DNA of 29,352 bases from a virus. The notes beneath the pieces are model-generated. The model was not told the origin of the DNA, made no database searches, and saw only the letters and a program-made list of their open reading frames with translations. The stretch is from the IMG/VR virus record IMGVR_UViG_3300020595_000140, positions 1 through 29,352 of that record; one strand, 5' to 3'. The translations under genes and the position numbers were made by a program. Below, piece by piece: positions 21,585 to 28,351 of the stretch (within the stretch, counting starts at the first letter, position 1; each line of letters begins with the position of its first letter).

Positions 21585-24500
21585 GGACAGTTTGTTTTAC
21601 TTACTATTAACCCCGATGGCGATACCTCTATTATATCATGCGTATATCCTTTTAGCTTGTAAAAGAACGTTGAGATAGATGTGTTTGCGCTCAAGATATT
21701 TGTTTTTTGGTTGTAGTAATAAGTGTAACCATCCTCATCTATCATAATTGAATTTGAGGGTTGTGATTCACTAGCACAAGCTCCTGCTTGCGAAGTACTA
21801 ATGCTTAACTGCTCGTAAGATTTTAGAATCTTTGTAACTCCGTTTTCTGTGTAATAAAGCTCATTTTCGTTAAGTAAAAAAGAGGTGTAGTTATCTGTTA
21901 TTAACTCCATTTTAACCAATCCACTCTGTAAGTTAGGTGTTTTCTTGTTTATTATGTAAATATTATCATTTATTATTATATTGTCGTTTAACTTTATGTT
22001 TAAGATGTCTTTATGCTTTAAGTAAGCACTTGTCGACAACATTCTTGATTGACTGTTATACGTGTTTAGTATATTGTTTACATGAAACTCTGAGAATAAA
22101 GAAAAATCAACTTGAAACGGTGGACCAGAACTTGTTCCTCTAGGTGCGTAACCTAGCTCAGAGCCAAAGTTTAAAGAAGATGTCCTACCTCCTTTTTTAA
22201 AGTCTTGATACTCGTTTCTTGGTCTGTATATTTCCTCTATATCTACGTAAGAAGAGCCATCGTCAAACTTTATAAACCCACCCGAATATTCTTTATCCGA
22301 TGTAAAAACTAGAGCTTGTTCATTTATTGAAGAGAACGACTCGTTAACAGAATAGCCCCATGTATAAGAAGTGTAAGGATTTGGAGAACCTACCCTTACG
22401 GCTTCTAAATCCACTAGCCCCTCAAATAGCATATGAGAGAAGTTTAAACCAACCTTATACTCTCCACCGTCAAAAGAAGTGGTTTCATCGCTAGAAAACT
22501 TCTCGCTACCGTACGAATCACCTGTAAGCTGGTTGCTCTTTACTGCTAAAACAGACTTAGGTTCTTTGTATTCATAAGAAATCTCACTATATATATCTGT
22601 TCTCGCTATTTTAAATGATTCAGAATCTACATATTGTGTTATGTCGTGACTACCTCCTTTCTTATAAAACGAGTCAGATGTTTCTACTACAAATACATCG
22701 TTTTCTTTGTAAATCACTAAATTAAACATCTTTATGAGGCTCTTTAAGAAGTCTATACATTTTATTTTAGGTACAAAGTTTTTTCTGAACCCAATACCCT
22801 CGCTTATAGATTGACTACTTATAGAGTAATTACCTATGTTTATTTCGGTAGGGTAAGCCAATGCGTCTGTTTGAGTTATAACTAAATTAGATACAGAATA
22901 ATCTGATATACCTCCTACTGTTGAAACCTCAAAAGACACTTGATTGTCAACATACCCAACTCCAAAAGTGGTGTTATTGGATATGTCTAAATCAAAGTCT
23001 AAAGCACCTGTATTCGACGAAGATTCTAGGTAGACCTTTTCAGTCTCTTTATTAAAAATCTTTAACGTAAAAGCTCCGCTACCAATAGGTGTTATGGTTC
23101 CTGTTAAGTTATAATATACGTAATTAAATCTACCGCTATTACCGCCTGCTTTATAAGTTTTTAAATACCCTAACCCAGGACCGCTTCTAACTTCATCTCC
23201 TGAGTCTAAAGAGAACTCAGAAATGGAATTTGTAACTGATGACACAGATACCTTACCTTCTATGCTTCCCGAATCACTCGACATAGCCATATACGTCCTT
23301 CTAAGGCACGATGTTTCCCTATTTAAGAAGTCATCCGAAAACTCTATGTTGTATTTCCTAGAGATAGACTCCACTATATTCATTACCAATATAGCAGGTT
23401 TTAAGTCAGTCCATAATAGTCCGTGGTAATCGTCATAAGAAGAGCCTGAAGTGTATAAATTCCTTGTCTTATCTATGTCTGGCTGATTATCAGCTGTATC
23501 TATATAATATCTTGAATCGTAACTTATAAACGGATATATCATATCAGGTATATCATCTGATACCGTGTCTGTAATCCCTGTTGGCACACCATCTACATCG
23601 TAAACCAAGTTAGCACCTGCTTCTGAGTATTTTTTAGTGTTTACGAACGACAGAGAATGGTTGAAAGCATCTAAGTCCTCAAGTACATCTAGTTTATCCT
23701 CGCTTAACAGTGTTTTTAACGACACGGTATTACCGAAAAAAGTAATATTATAAGAGTCTGCAACTCCATTTTTCATGTCTACACTTGTCAGCCTTATTTG
23801 TCCTTCTTTCCAATCAATTCCGTTTAGTTTTATAATAGCGTCAACTCTAAACCTAGCGTCAAAACCACTAACTACATCTTGATTGTAGTAGTGTTTAAAT
23901 ACTTTGTTATTTATAGTAGAAGCAGGTACACTAAACTGTTGAGTGTGGTCGGTAAGAACCTTTGAAATATCTTTAAAGTCTTTTATGTTTTCGGTTAACT
24001 CTATTACCTCGTCATCGTAAAGGTCTAGTTTAGTATGTCCTTCGTTTCTTACTAGTCTTATAGCTCCACCCTCGCTATTAGAAAATGTTGTGAAAAATAT
24101 ATCATCATATCCTTCGTCGTAACTAACAGCGTTTGCATCAGACGAATCATGGCTTGTTGAAGTCCAATAAGAACCATTCGTGCCGTCAAGGTTTCCGAAA
24201 CCACCTCCAGGACCCCTATAAGCACTAGGAAGTATAGCTAATCCGTAAGAGTCGTCTCCTGCTGTGTCCCAAAGACTCGCTGACTTAGTTTTTAAAGCCG
24301 CAATAGACTCCGAAGCGAAAGAAGCTAAACTATTCCAATCGTCCAATGTAGAAACCCTCCATCCTTTAGGAGCGATACCTCTAGGGTCTGATACGGCGTA
24401 AAAATTATACAACTTGCCGTAAACGTCTCCGTTAGCTGAATCATTGTCTACATAACACCAAGCAGGAGTAGTTAAAGCATCCCAACCTGCATCAGAACCA

Positions 24501-24640
24501 ACGTACTCAGGTATCGAGTCTCCGTTTCTAAAAGTTGTTCCGTCGAAGTTTTTACCAGACCAAACAGCGTTACCCAAAGTAACAAAGGGCACATCAAGTG
24601 ATTCTGTGTTTGATTTTACGTATATTTCTACTTTCTGCAT
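21581..24640 (-). CDS. Tail hub/baseplate protein with an inserted FISUMP (Fib_succ_major) domain
   Basis: A 1019-aa protein. Residues 1-14 (MQKVEIYVKSNTES) look like the first strand of a Bacteroidota phage tail hub protein, and that protein continues from about 203 (TKLDLYDDEVIELTENIKDF then KDISKVLTDHTQQFSVPAST, FKHYYNQDVVSGFDARFRVD, ITFFGNTVSLKTLLSEDKLD). Between them, residues about 20-199 form a complete FISUMP domain of C-type-lectin-like type: WSGKNFDGTTFRNGD, YGKLYNFYAVSDPRGIAPKG followed by WRVSTLDDWNSL, LPSAYRGPGGGF, GSYWTSTSHDSS and GAIRLVRN. The rest is beta-rich. The protein probably forms the tail tip or baseplate hub, with the FISUMP domain displayed for surface binding. It ends with an ATGA overlap to the 48-aa gene. 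Confidence 0.82.
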   Translation of the reverse strand: MQKVEIYVKSNTESLDVPFVTLGNAVWSGKNFDGTTFRNGDSIPEYVGSDAGWDALTTPAWCYVDNDSANGDVYGKLYNFYAVSDPRGIAPKGWRVSTLDDWNSLASFASESIAALKTKSASLWDTAGDDSYGLAILPSAYRGPGGGFGNLDGTNGSYWTSTSHDSSDANAVSYDEGYDDIFFTTFSNSEGGAIRLVRNEGHTKLDLYDDEVIELTENIKDFKDISKVLTDHTQQFSVPASTINNKVFKHYYNQDVVSGFDARFRVDAIIKLNGIDWKEGQIRLTSVDMKNGVADSYNITFFGNTVSLKTLLSEDKLDVLEDLDAFNHSLSFVNTKKYSEAGANLVYDVDGVPTGITDTVSDDIPDMIYPFISYDSRYYIDTADNQPDIDKTRNLYTSGSSYDDYHGLLWTDLKPAILVMNIVESISRKYNIEFSDDFLNRETSCLRRTYMAMSSDSGSIEGKVSVSSVTNSISEFSLDSGDEVRSGPGLGYLKTYKAGGNSGRFNYVYYNLTGTITPIGSGAFTLKIFNKETEKVYLESSSNTGALDFDLDISNNTTFGVGYVDNQVSFEVSTVGGISDYSVSNLVITQTDALAYPTEINIGNYSISSQSISEGIGFRKNFVPKIKCIDFLKSLIKMFNLVIYKENDVFVVETSDSFYKKGGSHDITQYVDSESFKIARTDIYSEISYEYKEPKSVLAVKSNQLTGDSYGSEKFSSDETTSFDGGEYKVGLNFSHMLFEGLVDLEAVRVGSPNPYTSYTWGYSVNESFSSINEQALVFTSDKEYSGGFIKFDDGSSYVDIEEIYRPRNEYQDFKKGGRTSSLNFGSELGYAPRGTSSGPPFQVDFSLFSEFHVNNILNTYNSQSRMLSTSAYLKHKDILNIKLNDNIIINDNIYIINKKTPNLQSGLVKMELITDNYTSFLLNENELYYTENGVTKILKSYEQLSISTSQAGACASESQPSNSIMIDEDGYTYYYNQKTNILSANTSISTFFYKLKGYTHDIIEVSPSGLIVSKTNCP

Positions 24641-25776
24641 TATCGTATATTGTTTATCTTGTTAAATGCAAAGTCTACTGTGATATTGTAGTTTATTAGC
24701 TTGTCGTTTATTTGCTGTTTAAAGGTAAAACCTTCTCCTTTCAAGTTTACAGGCAATGTTTGGTCTTTGTATTCGATATAAACCTGTTCTGACAAAGAAA
24801 GCTGTCTAAAAACCTCATTATAAGACTCAGGATAATACCCTGAACTCATTTTAAGCGTTTCTAAGCCATTTTTATTGTGAACCGTATACTGATGTCTAAA
24901 AGTGTCATAAGAGCCGTTAGAAACGAGATTAGACATGTACTCGCTTGATTCTGTCTTTAAACTAAGGTCTGAACGTTTGAAAAACCATAAATCTTGCCAT
25001 GCTCCGTATTTATTCTTGAATGTCAGCTTGTAAGTATCGTATTTACACTCTTCAATCTCTTTTACTGTAAACGTTTCTCTTGAAGGGTCGCCTGAACCTG
25101 TTGTAACAACCTCTATGTAATCAACATCAACATCTTCGTAGTAGTCGTCATAGGTTTCTTCTACACATTCAGCAGCTTCCATTACACCTCCGTCAAGAGC
25201 AACAAGACTTTCAAACATTTTTAGACTCCCGACAGAGTTTGTTGAGTACTGAATAATGTCAGATGAGTCTGATATGTATGACTTGGTTTCTGTAAAGGTT
25301 GCTTCTCCGTCTTTATAGAAGTTTATTGTTGCTGTATCTCCTGATTCCAATGTCACAGGAAACGTGATAAATGATTTATCGTTTGCTATTATTATATCGT
25401 TTGATAAAAGAACAGTCTTGTTGATTTGAGGGTTTGCACCATCTTCAAAGTAGCCATACCCCTCGTAAGAGGTCAAAGTAACAGCGGAGTCGGCTGATTG
25501 AGGAACATTGTCAACAATTCTTGTTGATACATATCTTACCCATGAGTTTTCCGAAGAGTAATCTCCGTTAAAGTTATCTTCCGTATACCCTTTTACAAGT
25601 TCAGCTATTTCAAAAGTGACCTCTTCGTTTATTGCTGTTGAAGATAAGGTATAGGTCGGAGATACGGGTACAGAAGATACGTCTCCTGTGTATATGTATA
25701 TATCTAAATTAACAGATGTTAATAAAGACCCTGAGAAATGTAAGAAGTAAGGACTTCTTGTTTTTATCTTTGTCAT
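24640..25776 (-). CDS. Tail protein upstream of the hub (distal tail-like)
   Basis: A 378-aa beta-rich protein that starts MTKIKTRSPYFLHFSGSLLT and has SVNLDIYIYTGD, an EIAELVKGY segment, paired cysteines (Cys205, Cys235), YDTYKLTFKNKYGAWQDLWF and a C-terminal sandwich (VYIEYKDQTLPVNLKGEGFT). A start of the type K-TRSPY-(F/Y) and the LTF-N-YGA-QDLWFFK stretch are typical of a tail protein placed just before the hub in Bacteroidota phages, likely the distal tail component. It shares a TAATG junction with the hub (24638-24642). Upstream lies the broken remainder of the preceding gene (25773-25885). Confidence 0.75.
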   Translation of the reverse strand: MTKIKTRSPYFLHFSGSLLTSVNLDIYIYTGDVSSVPVSPTYTLSSTAINEEVTFEIAELVKGYTEDNFNGDYSSENSWVRYVSTRIVDNVPQSADSAVTLTSYEGYGYFEDGANPQINKTVLLSNDIIIANDKSFITFPVTLESGDTATINFYKDGEATFTETKSYISDSSDIIQYSTNSVGSLKMFESLVALDGGVMEAAECVEETYDDYYEDVDVDYIEVVTTGSGDPSRETFTVKEIEECKYDTYKLTFKNKYGAWQDLWFFKRSDLSLKTESSEYMSNLVSNGSYDTFRHQYTVHNKNGLETLKMSSGYYPESYNEVFRQLSLSEQVYIEYKDQTLPVNLKGEGFTFKQQINDKLINYNITVDFAFNKINNIR

Positions 25777-25885
25777 ATTTCTTTTTTTAATTTCATCACA
25801 TCTCCTTTTTCAATGAATCCAAAGTGCTCTAATAAATCTTCTATTCCTTCTATCACATCCTCAACAACATCATCTTCTATTCCGT
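25773..25885 (-). pseudogene. Detached C-terminal remnant of the tail gene at 25886-26362
   Basis: If one copy of the 23-bp duplication is removed, the upstream protein continues through this stretch as VVEDVIEGIEDLLEHFGFIE plus KGDVMKLKKEI and stops at TGA 25773-25775. That stop overlaps the ATG of the next gene as ATGA, the normal junction style here. In the present sequence the frame has no good start codon, so this piece is probably not translated on its own. Confidence 0.7.
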
Positions 25886-25914
25886 TTAACTATCATCTTC
25901 TATTCCGTTTAACT
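25869..25914 (-). repeat. Perfect 23-bp tandem duplication causing a frameshift
   Basis: Copies at 25869-25891 and 25892-25914 are identical. On the - strand the unit is GTTAAACGGAATAGAAGATG plus ATA. The second copy brings a TAA into frame and ends the 158-aa gene. Removing one copy restores an open frame from 26362 down to a TGA at 25773-25775, which overlaps the next gene's ATG. Confidence 0.95.
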
Positions 25915-26362
25915 TGTCTGTACTCTCTTTTACAAGGTCTGTTAAGAAGTAGGTTGGTTTTATCCCTTTTGCATTTAACTTGTCTACTATCAAATTAGCG
26001 AGATTCCTTCTCCTGTACTCTGTCATTGTTAACAGCCTTCCTTTTGCATTCCGAATACGGACAGGTTTGTCTTTTATCCATTGATAGATACTCTCAGGTG
26101 TTGCGTCGGTTGTTTCTGCTCCTTCGTCAACGTCCTCAAGGTAGTCGTTACCTTCTATATAGAATCCTTTCTTTTGTTTACTATAAGAAACACTCTCTCT
26201 ACCTTTTCCTGTTGCGTCAATAGGAGAGTTTATAGTTCTTTCGTTATAAACCCTTCTTCTCTTTCTTCCTATCTCTATCTTTGTGAGGTCAACCATTTTT
26301 TCGGTATAACTCTCAAGGAACTTCATAGTGTTCTTTAGTTGTATTTCTTTTATACTTGCCAT
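25886..26362 (-). CDS. Tail completion protein (HK97 gp10-like region), C-terminally truncated
   Basis: A 158-aa protein from ATG 26362 (MASIKEIQLKNTMKFLESYT), sharing a TAATG junction with the upstream gene. The Arg/Lys-rich segment EIGRKRRRVYNERTINSPID and the later TPESIYQWIKDKPVRIRN and RRRNLANLIVDKLN resemble small minor tail or head-tail joining proteins in the gp10 position of siphoviruses. The current end (TDKLNGIEDDS) results from a perfect 23-bp tandem duplication. The ancestral product was 188 aa and ended at 25773. Whether the shortened protein works is unknown. The N-terminal 155 residues are intact. Confidence 0.7.
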   Translation of the reverse strand: MASIKEIQLKNTMKFLESYTEKMVDLTKIEIGRKRRRVYNERTINSPIDATGKGRESVSYSKQKKGFYIEGNDYLEDVDEGAETTDATPESIYQWIKDKPVRIRNAKGRLLTMTEYRRRNLANLIVDKLNAKGIKPTYFLTDLVKESTDKLNGIEDDS

Positions 26363-26835
26363 TAACAAACGCTTACATCAGTATTCGGAACTTCTATCTT
26401 TACATTCAATACCCATCCTGCAAGTAAGTTGTCGAAACGTTGTTCAAAAGCCCTTGCAGATGGTGTTTCATCTTCTAAAAGCTCATAATCCTCGTCCATT
26501 AACTCACCTCTTCTAAGATAGCTCTGCAACACATTAAGAACACTTAGCTGTGTATTGTATATGTCTTGTAGGTTATTTGCGCCATGAAACACATTGTTTT
26601 CGTCTTTTTCGTTCTCTTTTGTCTCGTCAAGTATGTCTGCAACAAGAATGGTTACGTTAAATCGTAACGAGCGACTTGCAAACTCAACAGACTGAATGTC
26701 TATGTTTGAAAGAGGAAATATTGTTTCTTTAGAGAGGTCAACCTTGTCAAACCCTCCTTCATGAACCGTATTTATGTTTGGGTTGCTTTCAAGGTGGTTT
26801 TTTAAAGCGTCTAATATGTTGTAATATCCTTTCAT
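26362..26835 (-). CDS. Tail terminator/completion-like protein
   Basis: A 157-aa protein with an N-terminal MKGYYNILDALKNHLESNPN helix, an EGGFDKVDLSKETIFPLSNI turn-strand region, FNVTILVADILDETKENEKD and ALQ-type helices (LQDIYNTQLSVLNVLQSYLR), ending WVLNVKIEVPNTDVSVC. This matches the layout of small tail-terminator or tail-completion proteins in Bacteroidota phages, which lie between head-tail joining and tail genes. It overlaps the -1 frame end of the chaperone by ATGA (26832-26835). Role inferred from layout and context. Confidence 0.7.
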   Translation of the reverse strand: MKGYYNILDALKNHLESNPNINTVHEGGFDKVDLSKETIFPLSNIDIQSVEFASRSLRFNVTILVADILDETKENEKDENNVFHGANNLQDIYNTQLSVLNVLQSYLRRGELMDEDYELLEDETPSARAFEQRFDNLLAGWVLNVKIEVPNTDVSVC

Positions 26836-27095
26836 TTGAAACTATTTTTAATCTTCTTTGCTTCTATTCTATTCAAGTCTGTTTTAAAACTTATGTAATT
26901 AAGTGCCGAGAATAATGTTCCTCGGGTAACCTCATCGAAGTCTTTATAGATTCCGTCAGCGAGAGTATATATTGTTTGATACCATCCCCACTTTGCTCCA
27001 AAAGCACCTTCTTCTGTATATTCAGTTCCTTGTCGTTCGTCTTCTGGCTTAAAGAAGTTAGGATAATCATCCACAACTCCCTTCTTAAAGTGTAA
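26832..27095 (-). CDS. -1 frame extension of the tail assembly chaperone (gpGT-like)
   Basis: From the T9 slippery run this frame reads LHFKKGV, then VDDYPNFFKPEDERQGTEY and FGAKWGWYQTIYTLADGIYK, DFDEVTRGTLFSALNYISF and IEAKKIKNSFK. The FGKKWGWYxSIYxLA...FDEVT...LxYxSFxK pattern is familiar from Bacteroidota phage proteins just downstream of the chaperone, so this frame is real coding. It lacks an ATG; the possibilities are a -1 frameshift after codon 173 of 26891-27613 (fusion of 260 aa) or an internal GTG at 27074. Its last bases overlap the next gene's ATG. About 205 bp (26891-27095) are then coding in two frames. Confidence 0.75.
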   Translation of the reverse strand, partial: LHFKKGVVDDYPNFFKPEDERQGTEYTEEGAFGAKWGWYQTIYTLADGIYKDFDEVTRGTLFSALNYISFKTDLNRIEAKKIKNSFK

Positions 27096-27613
27096 AAAAA
27101 AACCCGTGCTCCAAGCACAACATCTATGGGGGCATCAAGCATTGTACTTGCCTTATGAATCTTTGAGTTGTACTCTTCTGTCTCGTACTGTTCAATCTTA
27201 CCTGCTTTTCTTGAATGTGTTATCGGTCGGTAAAGAGCAGCTATTGACTGATGAGCCTTATCCCACTCTGAGAACCCTGACTCTGCATCTATATAGACCG
27301 CTGTTGATATCTGCTCCATGTCGGGTTCAAATCCGTACTCTACATCGTTCAAAGTGAATCTAAGGACAATACCATCAGATTCGTCTGATAAAGCCTTTGA
27401 AAGCACCTCAAGTATCTTGTCGAACTCGCTATATTTTATTGCATTTACCTGCTCCATTGTTAAGTCGCAAAAACACTCAACGAGCTTCCTGTCAAGAAAC
27501 TCGCTATCTTTACCGTCTTTATTCGCTTCAACTACCTTCACCCACTTCATATACTGTCTTAGGGTGATATCTGATAATGACGAAGGGACTTCTATCTCTA
27601 AATTCTCTACCAT
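26891..27613 (-). CDS. Tail assembly chaperone (gpG-like), zero frame
   Basis: A 240-aa protein (MVENLEIEVPSSLSDITLRQ at the start; FTLNDVEYGFEPDMEQISTA; HQSIAALYRPITHSRKAGKI; APIDVVLGARVFFYTLRREL at 161-180). It fits the tail assembly chaperones of Bacteroidota phages, which coat the tape measure before tube polymerisation. The zero frame continues past the slippery run to WMIILTSLSQ, NIQKKVLLEQSGDGIKQYIL and SLTESIKTSMRL. The helix-NxQKK...NGDGI-x-x-x-x-SL pattern is also reminiscent of genuine chaperone C-termini, so both ends may be made. Its ATG directly follows a copy of the 17-bp late motif. Confidence 0.78.
   Translation of the reverse strand: MVENLEIEVPSSLSDITLRQYMKWVKVVEANKDGKDSEFLDRKLVECFCDLTMEQVNAIKYSEFDKILEVLSKALSDESDGIVLRFTLNDVEYGFEPDMEQISTAVYIDAESGFSEWDKAHQSIAALYRPITHSRKAGKIEQYETEEYNSKIHKASTMLDAPIDVVLGARVFFYTLRRELWMIILTSLSQKTNDKELNIQKKVLLEQSGDGIKQYILSLTESIKTSMRLPEEHYSRHLIT
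27048..27102 (-). promoter_or_regulatory. Candidate programmed -1 ribosomal frameshift signal
   Basis: Nine T's (+ strand A's, 27094-27102) follow a G, giving zero-frame codons GTT TTT TTT TAC, so a T TTT TTT slip re-pairs perfectly. Four nt after the heptamer, CTTTAAGAAG (27090-27081) can pair with CTTCTTTAAG (27057-27048) with one T-T mismatch. The inner loop holds a further 4-bp GGAT/ATCC stem. A slip of -1 leads directly into the frame ending at 26832. Confidence 0.65.
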
Positions 27614-27628
27614 ATACTAAATTAACTA
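27613..27628 (-). promoter_or_regulatory. Repeated late motif, copy at the head of the tail block
   Basis: On the - strand TAGTTAATTTAGTATA runs into the chaperone ATG (its last A is the A of ATG). It matches the copies at 16109 and 18261 over 16 bp and falls in the 24-bp gap after the 52-aa gene. The upstream sequence differs from the other two copies (no ACAAAAAACA). Confidence 0.5.
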
Positions 27629-27637
27629 TTAAGAATT

Positions 27638-27796
27638 TTATTGTATCCCACGCTCTCTTAGATAGAGATTAAAGTCTTGATTTATGTCGTAAAGCTCCGC
27701 TAATTCAATCTTATTTGTTCTAAAACCTAACTTGTCAAGATACTTTGCTAGTGCGAAAATCTCTTTTAATTCAATTGCTTCCATTAATTCTTCCAT
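27638..27796 (-). CDS. Small helical protein at the start of the late arm (52 aa)
   Basis: ATG at 27796 opens a 52-aa frame (MEELMEAIELKEIFALAKYL, then DKLGFRTNKIELAELYDINQ) ending at TAA 27638-27640. It is acidic and helical, with a possible helix-turn-helix-like second half (RTNKIELAELYDINQDFNLY), though too short to call DNA-binding. It lies between the 69-aa gene and the tail chaperone. No family recognised. Confidence 0.65.
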   Translation of the reverse strand: MEELMEAIELKEIFALAKYLDKLGFRTNKIELAELYDINQDFNLYLRERGIQ

Positions 27797-27808
27797 AATT
27801 CTATTATT

Positions 27809-28018
27809 TTATTTTGCATTCATTTCCTTGTTATAAAAGTATTCGTATAATTCCCATATCTTTTTTGTCAGTTGGGCTTCGGTATAGGTTTCGGTTGAAG
27901 GTATCTTCTTGTGCCTGTAATCTATTTCTATACTCCATGATTTTTTGTTTATCGGTATCGGATATATTAGTATTCCGTTCTTTAGACAGAAACTCTGTGC
28001 TTCGTAATTTAGTGTCAT
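27809..28018 (-). CDS. Small protein of unknown function (69 aa)
   Basis: A 69-aa protein: MTLNYEAQSFCLKNGILIYP, then IPINKKSWSIEIDYRHKKIP and a C-terminal helix TEAQLTKKIWELYEYFYNKE. The strand-strand-helix order suggests a small alpha/beta domain. Other frames across the same DNA are longer or similar (27831-28049 on this strand), but this one has 11-12 bp gaps on both sides and protein-like composition, so I prefer it. Function unknown. Confidence 0.6.
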   Translation of the reverse strand: MTLNYEAQSFCLKNGILIYPIPINKKSWSIEIDYRHKKIPSTETYTEAQLTKKIWELYEYFYNKEMNAK

Positions 28019-28029
28019 AGTTGTTGTTT

Positions 28030-28224
28030 TTAATAATAATATTCTTCAAGTCCTAATGACACACTGCGCTCATCTCTGCTAAATTCTGTTTCGGATTGTT
28101 TTTTTACAAACGTAACTATTCTTCGTTCTTGAAACAAGTATGTTTCTTCATTTCCTTTAATTGCCCTCCTAAACCTTCCTGACGGGTTTTTTAGCTCTTT
28201 TTCTAAATCAAGCTCAACCCTCAT
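28030..28224 (-). CDS. Surviving 3' part of a tandem-duplication-broken late gene (64 aa)
   Basis: A 64-aa frame starting at ATG 28224 (MRVELDLEKELKNPSGRFRR, then ETYLFQERRIVTFVKKQSET and ending LGLEEYYY). It is in the frame of the small ORF starting at 28351 once one copy of a 28-bp duplication is removed. The ancestral protein would be 97 aa with 33 more N-terminal residues. It may still be translated from the internal ATG. Strongly charged; no family recognised. Confidence 0.6.
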   Translation of the reverse strand: MRVELDLEKELKNPSGRFRRAIKGNEETYLFQERRIVTFVKKQSETEFSRDERSVSLGLEEYYY

Positions 28225-28256
28225 CTCTTTTAACCTATCAATGATTATCTTCTCTT

Positions 28257-28312
28257 TTTTCCTGTTGTGGGTGTTAGCTAACTCATTTCCTGTTGTGGGT
28301 GTTAGCTAACTC
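28257..28312 (-). repeat. 28-bp tandem duplication breaking a late gene
   Basis: Copies at 28257-28284 and 28285-28312 are identical over 27 of 28 bp (unit on the - strand GAGTTAGCTAACACCCACAA plus CAGGAAAT or CAGGAAAA). The duplication shifts the frame and introduces a TGA at the copy junction (28283-28285) after 22 codons. Deleting one copy rejoins 28351 to 28030 as a 97-aa frame. Confidence 0.93.
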
Positions 28313-28351
28313 ACGCAAAACATCTTCTTGATAGGTTCTAAAATAATTCAT
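28283..28351 (-). pseudogene. Detached 5' end of the duplication-broken late gene
   Basis: ATG at 28351 starts MNYFRTYQEDVLRELANTHN plus RK and meets TGA at 28283-28285, created by the 28-bp duplication. Without the duplication it continues KEKIIIDRLKEMRVELDLE, joining the frame at 28030-28224. The intact gene spanned 28030-28351 and encoded 97 aa. It overlaps the preceding 37-aa frame by 14 bp. Confidence 0.75.

Noticed and set aside
22700-22900. ACTAAATTA-like strings inside the hub gene
   Set aside because: They match only part of the motif and lie inside well-supported coding sequence.
24030-24590. FISUMP (C-type-lectin-like) domain considered as a diversity-generating retroelement target
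   Set aside because: No reverse transcriptase gene and no second near-identical template copy of the region were seen in the window.
27831-28049. 72-aa minus-strand frame overlapping the 69-aa gene
   Set aside because: Composition (Asn/Ile/Lys-rich start, no clear hydrophobic core) and overlap with both neighbours make 27809-28018 the better gene call.
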